Position numbers and translations under genes: made by a program
The notes under the pieces: generated by a model
What the model saw: the letters and a program-made list of their open reading frames with translations, nothing else
The model's database searches: none
Told to the model about the DNA's origin: nothing
Part shown: piece after piece, positions 51,415 through 61,824 of the stretch
Position numbering within the stretch: the first letter of the stretch is position 1
Layout: each line of letters begins with the position of its first letter
From: Paeniglutamicibacter sulfureus
GTDB taxonomy: Bacteria > Actinomycetota > Actinomycetes > Actinomycetales > Micrococcaceae
DNA length: 64,000 bases
NCBI RefSeq assembly: GCF_039535115.1
Contig: NZ_BAAAWO010000001.1
Span: 1,488,001 to 1,552,000, forward strand
Reading direction: 5' to 3'

Positions 51415-51455
51415 CCTTTGTGCCCGGAACCCCGGGGGGAACCCGGGCACAAAGG
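51415..51455 (-). terminator. Hairpin between rpoA and rplQ
   Basis: CCTTTGTGCCCGG and its exact complement form a 13-bp stem around a GC-rich loop. There is no T-run, so it may be a partial terminator or an mRNA-processing signal that sets the rpoA to rplQ ratio. Confidence 0.5.
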
Positions 51456-51487
51456 TTTAAGTTCTATAGCTGGTGGGCCAAGAAGTC

Positions 51488-52495
51488 TTAGACTTCTTCG
51501 TCACCGTAGACGTCATCGTCGCCAATGGCGGCGGCACGTGCTGCAAGATCGAAGCCCGGAGGGGAATCCTTCAGGGCCAGACCCAAATCGATCAGCTTCG
51601 CCTTGACCTCGTCGATGGACTTCGCACCAAAGTTGCGGATGTCCATCAGGTCGGCCTCGGAGCGTGCAACGAGTTCACCCACGGAGTGGATGCCCTCACG
51701 CTTGAGGCAGTTGTACGAACGAACGGTCAATTCGAGGTCCTCGATCGGCAACGCCATGTCGGCTGCGAGGGCGGCGTCCGTCGGGGACGGGCCGATCTCG
51801 ATGCCTTCAGCGGCGGTGTTCAGCTCGCGAGCCAGTCCGAACAGTTCAACCAGGGTGGTGCCGGCAGATGCAACTGCATCGCGCGGGGCCATCGAATCCT
51901 TGGTCTCGACATCGACGATGAGCTTGTCAAAGTCGGTGCGCTGCTCGACACGGGTGGCCTCCACGCGGAAGGTCACCTTGAGTACCGGCGAGTAAATCGA
52001 ATCCACAGGGATGCGACCGATCTCGGCGTCCACGTTCTTGTTCTGCGCTGCAGAAACATAGCCGCGGCCACGCTCGATGGTCAGTTCCATGTCGAACTTG
52101 CCCTTCGCGTTCAATGTCGCGATGTGCAGGTCCGGGTTGTGGAATTCCACGCCGGCTGGCGGGGTGATGTCGGCTGCGGTGACGACGCCCGGGCCCTGCT
52201 TGCGCAGGTAGGCGACGACCGGCTCATCGTGTTCGGAGGAGACCGAAAGATTCTTGATGTTCAGAATCAGCTCGGTGACATCTTCCTTAACACCGGCTAC
52301 GGTGGTGAACTCGTGCAGTACTCCGTCGATCCGCACACTGGTGACAGCTGCACCAGGAATGGAGGAGAGAAGGGTACGGCGAAGCGAGTTGCCCAGGGTG
52401 TAGCCGAAGCCAGGCTCCAACGGTTCAATTACGAAACGGGAGCGGTTCTCCGCTACGACTTCTTCGGTCAGGGTGGGGCGCTGTGCAATAAGCAC
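51488..52495 (-). CDS. rpoA: DNA-directed RNA polymerase alpha subunit
   Basis: 335 residues, full length. The N-terminal dimerisation domain (about 1-230) starts [43 protein letters not shown] (conserved region). The C-terminal domain (about 250-315) has the helix-hairpin-helix [14 protein letters not shown] that contacts DNA and activators. Part of the infA-rpmJ-rpsM-rpsK-rpoA-rplQ cluster. Confidence 0.98.
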   Translation of the reverse strand: MLIAQRPTLTEEVVAENRSRFVIEPLEPGFGYTLGNSLRRTLLSSIPGAAVTSVRIDGVLHEFTTVAGVKEDVTELILNIKNLSVSSEHDEPVVAYLRKQGPGVVTAADITPPAGVEFHNPDLHIATLNAKGKFDMELTIERGRGYVSAAQNKNVDAEIGRIPVDSIYSPVLKVTFRVEATRVEQRTDFDKLIVDVETKDSMAPRDAVASAGTTLVELFGLARELNTAAEGIEIGPSPTDAALAADMALPIEDLELTVRSYNCLKREGIHSVGELVARSEADLMDIRNFGAKSIDEVKAKLIDLGLALKDSPPGFDLAARAAAIGDDDVYGDEEV

Positions 52496-52666
52496 TTACA
52501 TTTCCTTTCAGCGAGCGTCCGCTATATGACGCAACACAGGGGGTGGAAACGACGTAAGCCTCGTCGGCGTTCGTCTGGTTCGGTCTGGCTTGCCGTGGCG
52601 ATCATGCCGCCGCGCCCTACTCCCTTGCGGAAGAAAGACGCGGCGGCATCAAAGCCAGACAGTCAA

Positions 52667-53068
52667 TTAGACGCGGCGACGCTTTGAAGGGCGGCAGCCG
52701 TTGTGTGCGCTGGGGGAAACGTCCTGAATGGACCCAACCTCCAGGCCAGCGGCCTGGAGCGAACGGATCGCGGTTTCGCGTCCCGAGCCCGGGCCCTTGA
52801 CGAAAACGTCAACCTTGCGAAGTCCGTGCTCCTGTGCACGCTTTGCAGCAGCCTCGGCGGCCATCTGTGCAGCATACGGAGTGGACTTACGCGAACCCTT
52901 GAATCCAACCTCGCCGGCCGAGGCCCACGAGATTACAGCACCGTTGGGATCCGTGATGGAAACAATGGTGTTGTTGAAGGTGCTCTTGATGTGCGCCTGT
53001 CCGAGCGGGATATTCTTTTTGTCCTTGCGACGCGGCTTGCGGACCGCTCCACGAGTCTTGGGGGGCAT
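52667..53068 (-). CDS. rpsK: 30S ribosomal protein S11
   Basis: 133 residues, full length. It has the conserved [33 protein letters not shown] and the C-terminal [18 protein letters not shown]. Located between rpsM and rpoA. Confidence 0.98.
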   Translation of the reverse strand: MPPKTRGAVRKPRRKDKKNIPLGQAHIKSTFNNTIVSITDPNGAVISWASAGEVGFKGSRKSTPYAAQMAAEAAAKRAQEHGLRKVDVFVKGPGSGRETAIRSLQAAGLEVGSIQDVSPSAHNGCRPSKRRRV

Positions 53069-53111
53069 GCTTACTCCTACGAGAAATTTGGCTTAGTGAC
53101 GACCGCTAGAT

Positions 53112-53486
53112 TTAGCGGGTCTTCTTCTTACCGGCGACGGTGCGCTTCGGGCCCTTGCGGGTGCGAGCGTTGGTCTTGGTGCGCTGACCGCGGACCGGCA
53201 GGCCCTTGCGGTGGCGAATGCCTTCGTAGGAGCCGATCTCAACCTTGCGGCGGATATCTGCTGCCACCTCGCGGCGGAGGTCACCCTCGACCTTGAAGCT
53301 GCCTTCAATGAAGTCACGCAGCTGAACCAGCTCAGCGTCGGACAGATCCTTCACGCGAGTGTCCGGGTTGATCCCGGTCTCGGCGATGGTCTGTTCTGCA
53401 CGGGTCTTGCCCACGCCGTAGATGTATGTGAGCGCAATAATCACGCGCTTTTCGCGCGGGATGTCTACGCCAGCTAGACGAGCCAT
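53112..53486 (-). CDS. rpsM: 30S ribosomal protein S13
   Basis: 124 residues. It starts [30 protein letters not shown] and ends with the conserved [19 protein letters not shown] plus a basic tail (family signature). It lies upstream of rpsK and downstream of rpmJ. Confidence 0.98.
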   Translation of the reverse strand: MARLAGVDIPREKRVIIALTYIYGVGKTRAEQTIAETGINPDTRVKDLSDAELVQLRDFIEGSFKVEGDLRREVAADIRRKVEIGSYEGIRHRKGLPVRGQRTKTNARTRKGPKRTVAGKKKTR

Positions 53487-53636
53487 ATGCTGTCTACCTT
53501 TCGATGTGCGGAGGTCTAAAACAGCACAATCCCGGGTGTTCCCGGTCCACGGCCTCCGTGCCGTGGGTATGCATCGCGCGGTGGATGCTGTGCTGCCAAT
53601 TACTTTTACTACGCGCAGGATTTCCCGTGAGGGAAA

Positions 53637-53750
53637 TTAGCCCTGACGCTGCTTGTGGCGTGGGTTTTCGCAGATCACCATGACCACGCCATTACGACGG
53701 ATCACCTTGCACTTATCGCAGATCGGCTTCACGCTAGGGTTAACCTTCAA
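53637..53750 (-). CDS. rpmJ: 50S ribosomal protein L36
   Basis: 37 residues: [20 protein letters not shown] and then [16 protein letters not shown]. The zinc ligands C-x2-C, C and H are all present, so this is the zinc-binding (C+) form. The start is TTG, preceded by AAGGA at 7 bases; no ATG is available at the conserved position. It lies between infA and rpsM. Confidence 0.95.
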   Translation of the reverse strand: MKVNPSVKPICDKCKVIRRNGVVMVICENPRHKQRQG

Positions 53751-53835
53751 GGCTTTGTCCTTTTGCGGTTGCGGTTTCAAGTGGAGCGTAACTACCTTTG
53801 TCGCCCGTCCCCAGGGGATGGAAGAACAAAAATCT

Positions 53836-54057
53836 TTACTTGTAGCGGTAAACGATACGTCCGCGGTTGAGGTCATACGGACTGAGTTCCACCACTACGC
53901 GATCCTCTGGGAGGATTCGAATGTAGTGCTGACGCATCTTTCCCGAGATAGTTGCAAGTACAACGTGCCCGTTGGGCAGCTCAACACGGAACATCGCATT
54001 GGGCAGTGCCTCTGACACGGTGCCTTCTACCTCGATGACACCCTCTTTCTTGGCCAT
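53836..54057 (-). CDS. infA: Translation initiation factor IF-1
   Basis: 73 residues, the normal length. The OB-fold protein starts [23 protein letters not shown] and ends RGRIVYRYK, as in nearly all bacteria. GGAGG is very close to the ATG (2-3 bases). First gene of the alpha operon here; about 240 bases separate it from map. Confidence 0.98.
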   Translation of the reverse strand: MAKKEGVIEVEGTVSEALPNAMFRVELPNGHVVLATISGKMRQHYIRILPEDRVVVELSPYDLNRGRIVYRYK

Positions 54058-54260
54058 ATCCTCCGCTAACTTTTGTTGCCGGCGGCTTTTGCCCCCGACA
54101 GGTTTATGGTCTTGGCCATCAAGAACAGAGGCACCCGAAGCGTGAGCTTTTGGGCACCAAGGAACAGACAACCAACAGTCAAGCCTACGTGGTATATGGC
54201 TTAAAGGGAAATCATAGTGGCCAACCGATTTGTTAGATCGCCCACACTTTTTGCGGGCAG

Positions 54261-54296
54261 CTGCCGCACCGGCCCGCAGGTGGACCGGTGCGGCAG
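54261..54296 (-). terminator. Hairpin after map
   Basis: CTGCCGCACCGG and its exact complement, with a 12-base loop, lie 5 bases after the map stop on the minus strand. No T-run, but the position suits a terminator. Confidence 0.65.
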
Positions 54297-54300
54297 AAAG

Positions 54301-55131
54301 CTATGAAGCGATGGGGGACGGCGTCACGCCGAAGGGGGCAAGGCCTGCCACTCCCCCGTCGTGGGCAGTCAGCACCCAGATGCCGCCCATGTGCACGGCA
54401 ACCGAATGCTCCCACTGCGAGGCGCGCGCGCCGTCGACGGTGACAACCGTCCAGTCGTCCTCGAGCACCTTGGTCTCCAGGCCCCCGCGCACCAGCATGG
54501 GCTCGATGGCCAGGCACATGCCCGGCTTGATGCGGGGACCGCGGTGGCCGGTGCGGTAGTTGAGCACGTCCGGGGCCTGGTGCATTTCCGAACCGATGCC
54601 GTGGCCGACGTAGTCCTCCAGGATGCCCAGCGGCTTGCCCGGCACGGCCGAGACGAAGTCGTCGATGGCATCGCCGATCTGGCCGACGAAGCGGGCCTCG
54701 GCAAGCGCCGCGATGCCGCGCCACATGGCCTCCTGCGTGATGTCGGACAGTCGCTGGTCCTCCGGGTCCGCGTTGCCCACGATCACGGTGCGTGCCGAGT
54801 CGGCATGCCAGCCATCAATGATGGCGCCGCCGTCGATCTTCAGCACGTCCCCGTCCTTGAGCACGTACTCGCTCGGGAAGCCGTGGACGACCTCGTCGTT
54901 GACCGAGGCGCAGATGTTCGCGGGGAAGTCGTGGTAGCCCTTGAAGTTGGACGTCGCACCGTGGCGTTCGAGCACCGCGGCAAACACCTCGTCAAGGTGC
55001 GCGGTGGTGACCCCGATCTGTGCGGCGGCAACCGCTTCGTCCAGTGCCTCGGCCAGCACCAATCCGGCTTCCCGCATCTTCAGGATCTGCGTGTTGGTCT
55101 TGTACTCGATTTTTGGTTGGCGGAAAGCCAT
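54301..55131 (-). CDS. map: Methionine aminopeptidase, type I
   Basis: Removes the initiator methionine from new proteins. The 276-residue metallopeptidase has the ligand motifs DGWHADSART (Asp pair region), HGIGSEMHQAP (His) and CLAIEPML (Glu). The start MAFRQPK has GAAGGGG 9 bases upstream; 23 more codons are open upstream but overlap a hairpin. It is in the usual place after secY-adk, separated by a terminator. Confidence 0.96.
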   Translation of the reverse strand: MAFRQPKIEYKTNTQILKMREAGLVLAEALDEAVAAAQIGVTTAHLDEVFAAVLERHGATSNFKGYHDFPANICASVNDEVVHGFPSEYVLKDGDVLKIDGGAIIDGWHADSARTVIVGNADPEDQRLSDITQEAMWRGIAALAEARFVGQIGDAIDDFVSAVPGKPLGILEDYVGHGIGSEMHQAPDVLNYRTGHRGPRIKPGMCLAIEPMLVRGGLETKVLEDDWTVVTVDGARASQWEHSVAVHMGGIWVLTAHDGGVAGLAPFGVTPSPIAS

Positions 55132-55171
55132 GGTGTGTGTCCCCTTCCAAGGAATCTTCTGGGCGGCGTTA

Positions 55172-55226
55172 GCGCAAAAACCGCGGGGATGTCGGCACAT
55201 GTGGTGCCGGTCCCCGCGGTTTGCGC
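55172..55226 (-). terminator. Terminator of secY-adk
   Basis: A long stem (TCCCCGCGGTTT paired with AAACCGCGGGGA, plus an inner CGGCAC/GTGCCG stem) lies 14 bases after the adk stop on the minus strand, with T's following. It isolates map from secY-adk. Confidence 0.75.
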
Positions 55227-55239
55227 GTGTGCAAGCTAT

Positions 55240-55812
55240 TTAGACGTTCTGTCCCAGCGCGCCCATGACGCGGTCGGTGACTTCGTCGATCTCGCCGATG
55301 CCGTCGACCAGGCGCACGATGCCGCGCTCCTGGTAGCGGTTGACCACGACGGCGGTTTCCTCGTGGTAGAGGCCCAAGCGGTGGCGGATGACCTCTTCGT
55401 TGTCATCCGCGCGGCCCTCGATCTCGGCGCGCTTGAGCAGGCGGGCGACGAGCTCGTCGTCATCGGCGGTCAACTGCAGTACCGCGTCAAGCTCCACGCC
55501 GGCGTCTGCCAGGATCGAATCCAGCTCGTCGACCTGGGCGCTGGTGCGCGGGTAGCCGTCCAGCAGGAAGCCGTCCTTGACGTCTTCCTGTGCCAGGCGG
55601 TCGCGCACCATCGAGTTGGTGACCGAGTCGGGAACGAAGTTCCCTGCATCGATGTACTTCTTGGCCTCGACGCCCAGCGGGGTGCCGCCCTTGACGTTGG
55701 CGCGGAAGATGTCACCGGTGGAGATGGCCACAACGTTGAGGCGCTCGGAAATGCGGTCCGCCTGGGTGCCCTTGCCGGCACCGGGTGGTCCAATGATCAA
55801 CAGTCTTGTCAT
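55240..55812 (-). CDS. adk: Adenylate kinase
   Basis: Interconverts AMP and ATP with ADP. 190 residues, the short-lid, zinc-free form usual in actinobacteria. The P-loop is IIGPPGAGKGTQA; the AMP-binding ISTGDIFRANV and GFLLDGYPRT are present, and a short loop (EGRADDNEEVIRHRL) replaces the zinc lid. It overlaps secY by ATGA, so the two are coupled. Confidence 0.97.
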   Translation of the reverse strand: MTRLLIIGPPGAGKGTQADRISERLNVVAISTGDIFRANVKGGTPLGVEAKKYIDAGNFVPDSVTNSMVRDRLAQEDVKDGFLLDGYPRTSAQVDELDSILADAGVELDAVLQLTADDDELVARLLKRAEIEGRADDNEEVIRHRLGLYHEETAVVVNRYQERGIVRLVDGIGEIDEVTDRVMGALGQNV

Positions 55813-57113
55813 CGCAGAAGTCCTTCGTAGTGTCGCTGCTGCATTTGTGCGTTGATTTGCTTGACGGTCTCGAGACCCACACCAACCATGATGAGGATCG
55901 AGGTGCCGCCAAATGGGAAGTTCTGATCGGCGTTGATGAGCACGAAGGCAATCAACGGAATCAGGGCCACGAATGCCAGGTAAATGGCACCGGGGAAGGT
56001 GATGCGGCTGAGCACGTACTCGAGGTACTCGGCCGTGGGGCGTCCTGCGCGGATGCCCGGGATGAATCCGCCGTACTGCTTCATGTTGTCGGCAACCTCG
56101 GTCGGGTTGAACGTGATCGCAACGTAGAAGTAGGTGAAGCCGATGGTCAGCAACGTATAGGCGACCATGTAGAGCGGGGACGAGCCGGAGAAGTTCGTCT
56201 GCACCCACAGCGCCCAGTCCGGCAGCGTGCCGTCGGCCCGTGTGTTGAACGAGACCAGCATGGTCGGCAGCGCCAGCATCGAGGATGCGAAGATCACCGG
56301 GATGACGCCGGCCATGTTGACCTTGATGGGGATGTAGGTGGAGGTGCCACCCACGGTGCGGCGCCCGATCATGCGCTTGGCGTACTGGACCGGGATGCGG
56401 CGCTGGGATTGCTCCACGAAGACGACCAGGCCGATCACGGCGACGCCGATGAGGATGACGCCAATGAAGACGCCCCAGCCCTGCGAGGTGGCGATGGCGC
56501 CCATGGCGGAGGGGAAGCCCGAGGCGATGGAGACGAAGATCAGCAGGGACATGCCGTTGCCGACGCCGCGCTCGGTGGCCAGCTCGCCCATCCACATGAT
56601 CAGGCCGGTGCCGGCGGTCAGCGTGAAGATCATCAGCACGATGATCCACAAGCTGTCATCCGGGACGATCGGCAGTTGGCAGGAGGGGAAGAGCATGCCG
56701 CTGCGGGCCAGCGAGACCAGCGTGGTGGCCTGCAACAGGCCCAACGCGATCGTCAGGTAACGGGTGTACTGGGTCAGGACGGCCTGTCCGGACTGGCCTT
56801 CCTTGTGCAGCTCCTCGAAGCGCGGAATCACCACGCGCAACAGCTGGACGATGATCGAGGCCGTGATGTACGGCATGATGCCCATGGCGAAGATGGAGAC
56901 CTGGAGCAGGGCGCCGCCGCTGAACAGGTTCACGAACTGGTACAGCCCGCCGGTGGTGTTACCCGCGGCAAGGCACTGCTGCACGTTCGAGTAGTCCACG
57001 CCGGGAGCAGGGATATAGACACCCATGCGGTAAATCGCGATAATGGCGAGCGTGAACAACAACTTGCGTCGCAGGTCAGGCGTCCGGAATACCCGGGCAA
57101 TGGCGGCGAACAA
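55809..57113 (-). CDS. secY: Protein translocase subunit SecY
   Basis: Channel-forming membrane subunit of the Sec export pathway, 434 residues with ten predicted spans. Conserved pieces include GVYIPAPGVD, GIMPYITASI, ELATERGVGNGMSLLIF and NPTEVADNMKQYGGFIPGIRAG. The start is TTG with AGGAGG 4 bases upstream, giving LFAAIARVFRTPDLRRKLLF, the conserved cytoplasmic N-terminus; the upstream open frame is non-coding. It exports the many secreted proteins in this window. Confidence 0.96.
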   Translation of the reverse strand: MFAAIARVFRTPDLRRKLLFTLAIIAIYRMGVYIPAPGVDYSNVQQCLAAGNTTGGLYQFVNLFSGGALLQVSIFAMGIMPYITASIIVQLLRVVIPRFEELHKEGQSGQAVLTQYTRYLTIALGLLQATTLVSLARSGMLFPSCQLPIVPDDSLWIIVLMIFTLTAGTGLIMWMGELATERGVGNGMSLLIFVSIASGFPSAMGAIATSQGWGVFIGVILIGVAVIGLVVFVEQSQRRIPVQYAKRMIGRRTVGGTSTYIPIKVNMAGVIPVIFASSMLALPTMLVSFNTRADGTLPDWALWVQTNFSGSSPLYMVAYTLLTIGFTYFYVAITFNPTEVADNMKQYGGFIPGIRAGRPTAEYLEYVLSRITFPGAIYLAFVALIPLIAFVLINADQNFPFGGTSILIMVGVGLETVKQINAQMQQRHYEGLLR

Positions 57114-57322
57114 GCGTCCTCCTGAAGGATGGTGGCCCGGCAAACCCGGGTGTTGACCTACTGATTCTAGCGGGTGGCGAGCGTGACTCGCCAAATGCAC
57201 CGCGGCAAAACCGAAATCATTCCCGGTCCGATGGGGATATTAGGCCGGAAAACAGCCCTGGTGACCGCATGCCGGCGTCCTGCGGATGCCGGTGGAAGCA
57301 GGGGGTGAGGTGAAATGGTAAG

Positions 57323-57376
57323 AAAAAGGGGGGTGGTCCCGGAAATCCGCCATGCGAATTCCGGGTCCACCCCCCT
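57323..57376 (-). terminator. Terminator after rplO (end of the spc cluster)
   Basis: An 18-bp stem (AGGGGGGTGGTCCCGGAA against TTCCGGGTCCACCCCCCT, one mismatch) followed on the minus strand by TTTTT. It separates rplO from secY, so secY-adk need their own promoter within 57114-57322. Confidence 0.85.
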
Positions 57377-57405
57377 CTCACTGTGTGATCAATTGACCAC
57401 GTAGC

Positions 57406-57861
57406 TTAGAGCTCTACTGCAGAGCCGCCGGCTGCGGCGATCTTTTCCGCTGCGGAGGACGAGAAGGCGTTGACCTTCACGTCGACCTTGACGGTCAGTT
57501 CGCCCGAGCCAAGGACCTTGACGGGCTCGTTCTTGCGAACGGCGCCCTTCGCGATCAGTGCCTCAACGGTGACTTCGCCACCTTCGGGGAACAGCTCCGA
57601 GATCTTGTCCAGGTTAACAACCTGGTACTCGACGCGGAACGGGTTCTTGAAGCCGCGAAGCTTCGGAAGGCGCATGTGCAGCGGCAACTGGCCACCGGCG
57701 AAGCCGGCCTTGACCTGGTAGCGCGCCTTGGTGCCCTTCATACCGCGACCCGCGGTCTTACCCTTGGATCCTTCACCACGACCCACACGGGTCTTGGCCT
57801 TCTTGGAGCCTTCGGCCGGACGCAGGTGGTGTACCTTCAGTGCGTTTTCTTTTTCAGCCAT
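57406..57861 (-). CDS. rplO: 50S ribosomal protein L15
   Basis: 151 residues. Starts with the conserved [33 protein letters not shown] region and has [19 protein letters not shown], both family hallmarks. Last gene of the spc cluster in this genome, before a strong terminator. Confidence 0.97.
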   Translation of the reverse strand: MAEKENALKVHHLRPAEGSKKAKTRVGRGEGSKGKTAGRGMKGTKARYQVKAGFAGGQLPLHMRLPKLRGFKNPFRVEYQVVNLDKISELFPEGGEVTVEALIAKGAVRKNEPVKVLGSGELTVKVDVKVNAFSSSAAEKIAAAGGSAVEL

Positions 57862-57863
57862 GA

Positions 57864-58070
57864 TTACTTCGCCTCCTCAACCTTTACGAGGTGCGGAACC
57901 GTGTTGATCATGCCAACGGTCACTGCATCAGCGGTACGGAACACGGTGTGTCCGATGCGCTTCAAGCCAAGCGAGCGAAGGGTATCGCGCTGGTTCTGCT
58001 TTACACCAATGATGGACCTGATCTGGGTGATTGCCAGATTTGCGTCGCTAGGGACAAAATTCTTCGCCAC
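57864..58070 (-). CDS. rpmD: 50S ribosomal protein L30
   Basis: 68 residues, full length. The conserved [20 protein letters not shown] and [17 protein letters not shown] are present. It lies 2 bases from rplO and 3 bases from rpsE. Confidence 0.97.
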   Translation of the reverse strand: MAKNFVPSDANLAITQIRSIIGVKQNQRDTLRSLGLKRIGHTVFRTADAVTVGMINTVPHLVKVEEAK

Positions 58071-58073
58071 TAC

Positions 58074-58781
58074 TTACGCACCTGCCTTCTGGTTCTGGAT
58101 GTTCCACAGCATCTGTGCCGAAACAACTTCTTCCAACGGCAGGCCACGACGTGCTGCTACTGCCTGAGGCTCTTCAAGGGCCTTCAGCGCGGCAACGGTG
58201 CCGTGGACGATGTTGATCTGGTTGGTCGAGCCCATGGACTTCGACAGAACATCGTGGATGCCTGCGCATTCCAGTACGGCGCGAACCGGACCACCGGCGA
58301 TAACGCCGGTACCCGGCGAAGCCGGACGCAGGAGGACAACGCCGGCAGCGGCTTCACCCTGCACCAGGTGCGGGATGGTGGTGCCGACGCGGGGAACGCG
58401 GAAGAAGGACTTCTTGGCTTCTTCAACGCCCTTGGCGATTGCTGCCGGAACTTCCTTGGCCTTGCCGTAGCCGACGCCAACGAGACCGTTGCCGTCACCC
58501 ACGACGACAAGTGCGGTGAAGCTGAAGCGACGACCACCCTTGACGACCTTGGATACGCGGTTGATGGCTACAACGCGCTCAAGGAACTTGTCCTTGTCGT
58601 CGTTGCGGCTGTCCTTCGAATCGCGGCCACGGCCACGACCCTCGCCACGGCCACGGCCTTCGCCGCCACGTCCACGGCCTTCGCCGCGAGCGGCGCCGGC
58701 CTTGTCGGCGGCAGGAGCAGCAGCAGCTGCCTCAGTAGCTTCAGACACCTGAGTTTCCTTCTTGTTAGTTGCTTCGCTCAC
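58074..58781 (-). CDS. rpsE: 30S ribosomal protein S5
   Basis: 235 residues, longer than the E. coli protein by an N-terminal extension of about 60 residues that is almost entirely Gly, Arg and Glu ([20 protein letters not shown]). The two S5 domains follow ([34 protein letters not shown]). RGG-rich extensions of S5 occur in several actinobacteria. It overlaps rplR by 4 bases. Confidence 0.97.
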   Translation of the reverse strand: MSEATNKKETQVSEATEAAAAAPAADKAGAARGEGRGRGGEGRGRGEGRGRGRDSKDSRNDDKDKFLERVVAINRVSKVVKGGRRFSFTALVVVGDGNGLVGVGYGKAKEVPAAIAKGVEEAKKSFFRVPRVGTTIPHLVQGEAAAGVVLLRPASPGTGVIAGGPVRAVLECAGIHDVLSKSMGSTNQINIVHGTVAALKALEEPQAVAARRGLPLEEVVSAQMLWNIQNQKAGA

Positions 58782-59149
58782 AGTGCCAGCCCACCTTCAC
58801 GTGCACCCTCAGCAACAGCTGCCACGCGACCGTGGTACTTGTTGCCGCCGCGGTCGAAGACCACGGACTCGATGCCTGCGGCCTTGGCGCGCTCGGCAAC
58901 GAGCTCGCCAATGCGCTTGGCCTTGGCGGTCTTGTCACCATCGAACGTGCGCAAGTCGGCTTCCATCGTCGACGCGTAAGCAACGGTGATGCCCTTGCTG
59001 TCGTCTACGATCTGGACGAAGATGTGGCGTGCCGAGCGGTTGACGACCAGGCGCGGACGCACCTCGGTGCCGGTGATGCGCTTACGGACACGCAAGTGGC
59101 GGCGGCCGCGTGCGGCTGCCTTGCTCTTACCCTTGATTCCCAGAGCCAT
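58778..59149 (-). CDS. rplR: 50S ribosomal protein L18
   Basis: 123 residues. 5S rRNA-binding protein with [20 protein letters not shown] and the C-terminal [25 protein letters not shown], both conserved. Located between rplF and rpsE. Confidence 0.97.
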   Translation of the reverse strand: MALGIKGKSKAAARGRRHLRVRKRITGTEVRPRLVVNRSARHIFVQIVDDSKGITVAYASTMEADLRTFDGDKTAKAKRIGELVAERAKAAGIESVVFDRGGNKYHGRVAAVAEGAREGGLAL

Positions 59150-59151
59150 GG

Positions 59152-59688
59152 TTACTTACCAGCCTTTCCGACCTTGCGGCGGATGATTTCGCCAGCGTAC
59201 CGAACGCCCTTGCCCTTGTACGGGTCAGGCTTGCGGAGCTTGCGGATGTTGGCAGAAACTTCGCCAACCTGCTGCTTGTTGATACCCGAGACGGTGATCT
59301 TGGTGTTGCCGTCGAGCGCGAAGGCAATGCCCTCGGGAGCTTCGACAACCACCGGGTGCGAGTAGCCCAGGGCGAACTCGAGGTTCGAACCCTTTGCCAC
59401 TACGCGGTAACCGGTACCGTGGATTTCGAGCTTCTTTTCGTAGCCAGCGGTGACACCGATGATCATGTTCTCGATCAGGGTGCGGGTCAGGCCGTGCAGC
59501 GAACGCGAATCGCGCTCGTCGTTCGGGCGCGACACGGTTACGGTGTTCTCTTCGAGAACAACCGCAATCGGGCTGGGTACGGTGTGCGTCAGTTCGCCCT
59601 TGGAGCCCTTGACGGAGACAATGTCGCCATCAATCTTGAGCTCTACGCCGGCAGGAACAGTGATCGGAAGACGTCCAATACGTGACAT
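59152..59688 (-). CDS. rplF: 50S ribosomal protein L6
   Basis: 178 residues, full length. Starts [17 protein letters not shown] and ends with the conserved [25 protein letters not shown] region. Located 2 bases before rplR and 21 bases after rpsH. Confidence 0.97.
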   Translation of the reverse strand: MSRIGRLPITVPAGVELKIDGDIVSVKGSKGELTHTVPSPIAVVLEENTVTVSRPNDERDSRSLHGLTRTLIENMIIGVTAGYEKKLEIHGTGYRVVAKGSNLEFALGYSHPVVVEAPEGIAFALDGNTKITVSGINKQQVGEVSANIRKLRKPDPYKGKGVRYAGEIIRRKVGKAGK

Positions 59689-59709
59689 GGTTTCTTTCTC
59701 CCTTTCCCG

Positions 59710-60108
59710 TTACCAGACGTAGGCGAGGACTTCCCCACCTACACCCTTCTTGGCTGCCTGGCGGTCGGTGAGCAGACCGGAGGACGTGGACAGGATTGCA
59801 ATGCCGAGGCCACCAAGGACGTGCGGCAAGTTGGTGGACTTTGCGTATACACGCAGGCCCGGCTTGGAAATACGGCGAACGCCAGCGATTGAACGCTCGC
59901 GGCTCGGGCCGAACTTCAGGGTGATGGTCAGCTTCTTGCCAACCTCTGCTGCTTCTTCAACGAACGAGGCGATGTAGCCCTGTTCCTTGAGGATCTGTGC
60001 AACGCGCACCTTCAGCTTCGACGACGGCATGGAAACCGTGTCGTGGTAAGCCGAGTTGGCGTTACGCAGACGAGTCAGCATATCTGCGACAGGATCTGTC
60101 ATTGTCAT
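59710..60108 (-). CDS. rpsH: 30S ribosomal protein S8
   Basis: 132 residues. Has [21 protein letters not shown] and the C-terminal [11 protein letters not shown] motif. The gene directly upstream is rplE, with only 62 bases between; rpsN, normally found there, is absent. Confidence 0.97.
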   Translation of the reverse strand: MTMTDPVADMLTRLRNANSAYHDTVSMPSSKLKVRVAQILKEQGYIASFVEEAAEVGKKLTITLKFGPSRERSIAGVRRISKPGLRVYAKSTNLPHVLGGLGIAILSTSSGLLTDRQAAKKGVGGEVLAYVW

Positions 60109-60170
60109 TTGGGCTTCTGCCCTTCCTCGCTACGGTTTCCGCGCAAGCGCGGACCTGCAACGTAGTTGAT

Positions 60171-60740
60171 CTAGTTGGCGGTCTTGAACGGGAAGCCCAG
60201 TGCCTTGAGCAAGGCACGACCTTCGTCGTCGGTCTTCGCGGTGGTCACTACGGTGATGTCCATGCCGCGAACGCGGTCAATGGAATCAACATCGATTTCG
60301 TGGAACATGGACTGTTCCGTGAGACCGAAGGTGTAGTTTCCGTTGCCGTCGAACTGCTTCGGGCTCAGGCCACGGAAGTCACGGATACGCGGCAGTGCCA
60401 GCGAAACCAAGCGGTCCACGAATTCCCACATGCGATCTCCGCGCAGGGTGGCGTGGGTACCAATCGGCATGCCTTCGCGCAGCTTGAACTGTGCGATCGA
60501 CTTGCGTGCCTTGGTTACCAACGGCTTCTGGCCGGTGATGGCGGTGAGGTCGCGAACTGCGCCTTCGATGAGCTTGGAGTCCTTGGCGGCTTCGCCAACA
60601 CCCATGTTCACAACAACCTTGACCAGGCCCGGGACCTGCATCGGGTTGGCGTAGCTGAACTCGTTCGTCAGGGTTTCGCGGATTTCGGCGTTGTACTTGG
60701 CCTTAAGGCGAGGCTGGATGTTCACAGCTGCTTCAGTCAT
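60171..60740 (-). CDS. rplE: 50S ribosomal protein L5
   Basis: 189 residues. 5S rRNA-binding protein with [40 protein letters not shown] and the C-terminal [20 protein letters not shown]. Its ATG overlaps the rplX stop by one base. Confidence 0.97.
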   Translation of the reverse strand: MTEAAVNIQPRLKAKYNAEIRETLTNEFSYANPMQVPGLVKVVVNMGVGEAAKDSKLIEGAVRDLTAITGQKPLVTKARKSIAQFKLREGMPIGTHATLRGDRMWEFVDRLVSLALPRIRDFRGLSPKQFDGNGNYTFGLTEQSMFHEIDVDSIDRVRGMDITVVTTAKTDDEGRALLKALGFPFKTAN

Positions 60741-61084
60741 TACAGTGCCTTTCCGGAAGACTTGGCGAAGCGAACACGGACGGTCTTGGACACGCCGTTC
60801 TTCTCCACGGTTTCCTCGCGGAAGCCAACGCGGGTCGGCTTCTTGGTTTCCGGGTCAACGATTGCGACATTCGAGATGTGCATCGGGGCCTCAACGACCT
60901 CAATGCCACCGGTCTGCGTGCCACGCTCGGTCTGGCCGGCCTTGGTGTGCTTGGTGACGCGGTTGACACCCTCAACAAGCACGCGCTGAGCTGCGGGGAA
61001 TACCTTCAGCACCTTGCCCTGCTTGTTGCGGTCGGAACCGGCGATGACCTGAACGAGGTCACCCTTCTTAATCTTTGCACCCAT
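60740..61084 (-). CDS. rplX: 50S ribosomal protein L24
   Basis: 114 residues. KOW-domain protein: [39 protein letters not shown] and the end region. Starts 2 bases after rplN. Confidence 0.97.
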   Translation of the reverse strand: MGAKIKKGDLVQVIAGSDRNKQGKVLKVFPAAQRVLVEGVNRVTKHTKAGQTERGTQTGGIEVVEAPMHISNVAIVDPETKKPTRVGFREETVEKNGVSKTVRVRFAKSSGKAL

Positions 61085-61086
61085 GG

Positions 61087-61455
61087 TTACAGTACCTCCG
61101 GAGCCAGGGAAACGATCTTCATGAACTTCTTATCGCGAAGTTCACGACCCACCGGACCGAAAATACGGGTACCGCGGGGCTCACCGTCAGCCTTGAGGAT
61201 GACAGCTGCGTTCTCGTCGAACTTGATGTAGGAACCGTCGACGCGTCGACGTTCCTTCTTGGTGCGAACGATGACAGCCTTGACGACGTCACCCTTCTTT
61301 ACGTTTCCGCCCGGGATTGCATCCTTGACGGTGGCGACGATTACGTCGCCGATGCCTGCATAGCGACGGCCAGATCCACCGAGAACACGAATGGTAAGGA
61401 TTTCCTTAGCACCGGTGTTGTCGGCAATCTTCAGTCGCGATTCCTGCTGAATCAC
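61087..61455 (-). CDS. rplN: 50S ribosomal protein L14
   Basis: 122 residues, full length. Starts [20 protein letters not shown] and has [18 protein letters not shown] basic strands ([19 protein letters not shown]). First gene of the second half of the S10/spc cluster here, because an unrelated gene separates it from rpsQ. About 370 bases upstream carry a candidate promoter. Confidence 0.97.
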   Translation of the reverse strand: MIQQESRLKIADNTGAKEILTIRVLGGSGRRYAGIGDVIVATVKDAIPGGNVKKGDVVKAVIVRTKKERRRVDGSYIKFDENAAVILKADGEPRGTRIFGPVGRELRDKKFMKIVSLAPEVL

Positions 61456-61824
61456 TTTTTACTCCTGTCGTCTCGCTGGTTCTCCTAGGGAGCCTTGCGG
61501 AACGGATATGGTCCATCTCAGCTTCTGCTTACCCCCACCTCCAAACACCACGATGCACAACGCCCAAGGGCGAAAAACATGTGAAGCTGGGGAAGCAGGG
61601 CCGAGGCTTAGGCTCAGAGCTATGCCGCACGACTTTCGGGCCCGTAAAAAACCCTCCGGCCGCACTATGCGTCATGAAGGAGGTGGATAGTCCCCATACA
61701 CAACGCGCACAGAAAATAAAGTCTACCGCACGGATGCACGATCCCGAAACCGTATGCTATGTGCCCGCGGGTGGTCCTTGGTCACACACGCCCCCCGGAA
61801 TTCCGCGCCGTTTGGGGCCGTCGG
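61456..61824. other. Gene-free leader region of rplN
   Basis: No credible frame. It contains a candidate rplN promoter at 61720-61748 and would give a leader of about 258 bases, long enough for translational or transcript-based control. A stretch GGCCGGAGGGTTTTTT on the minus strand could terminate the upstream gene weakly. Confidence 0.4.
61720..61748 (-). promoter_or_regulatory. Candidate rplN promoter
   Basis: On the minus strand TTCGGG and TAGACT are 17 bases apart. The -35 box is weak, the -10 box matches the one predicted for rplM. Confidence 0.35.
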
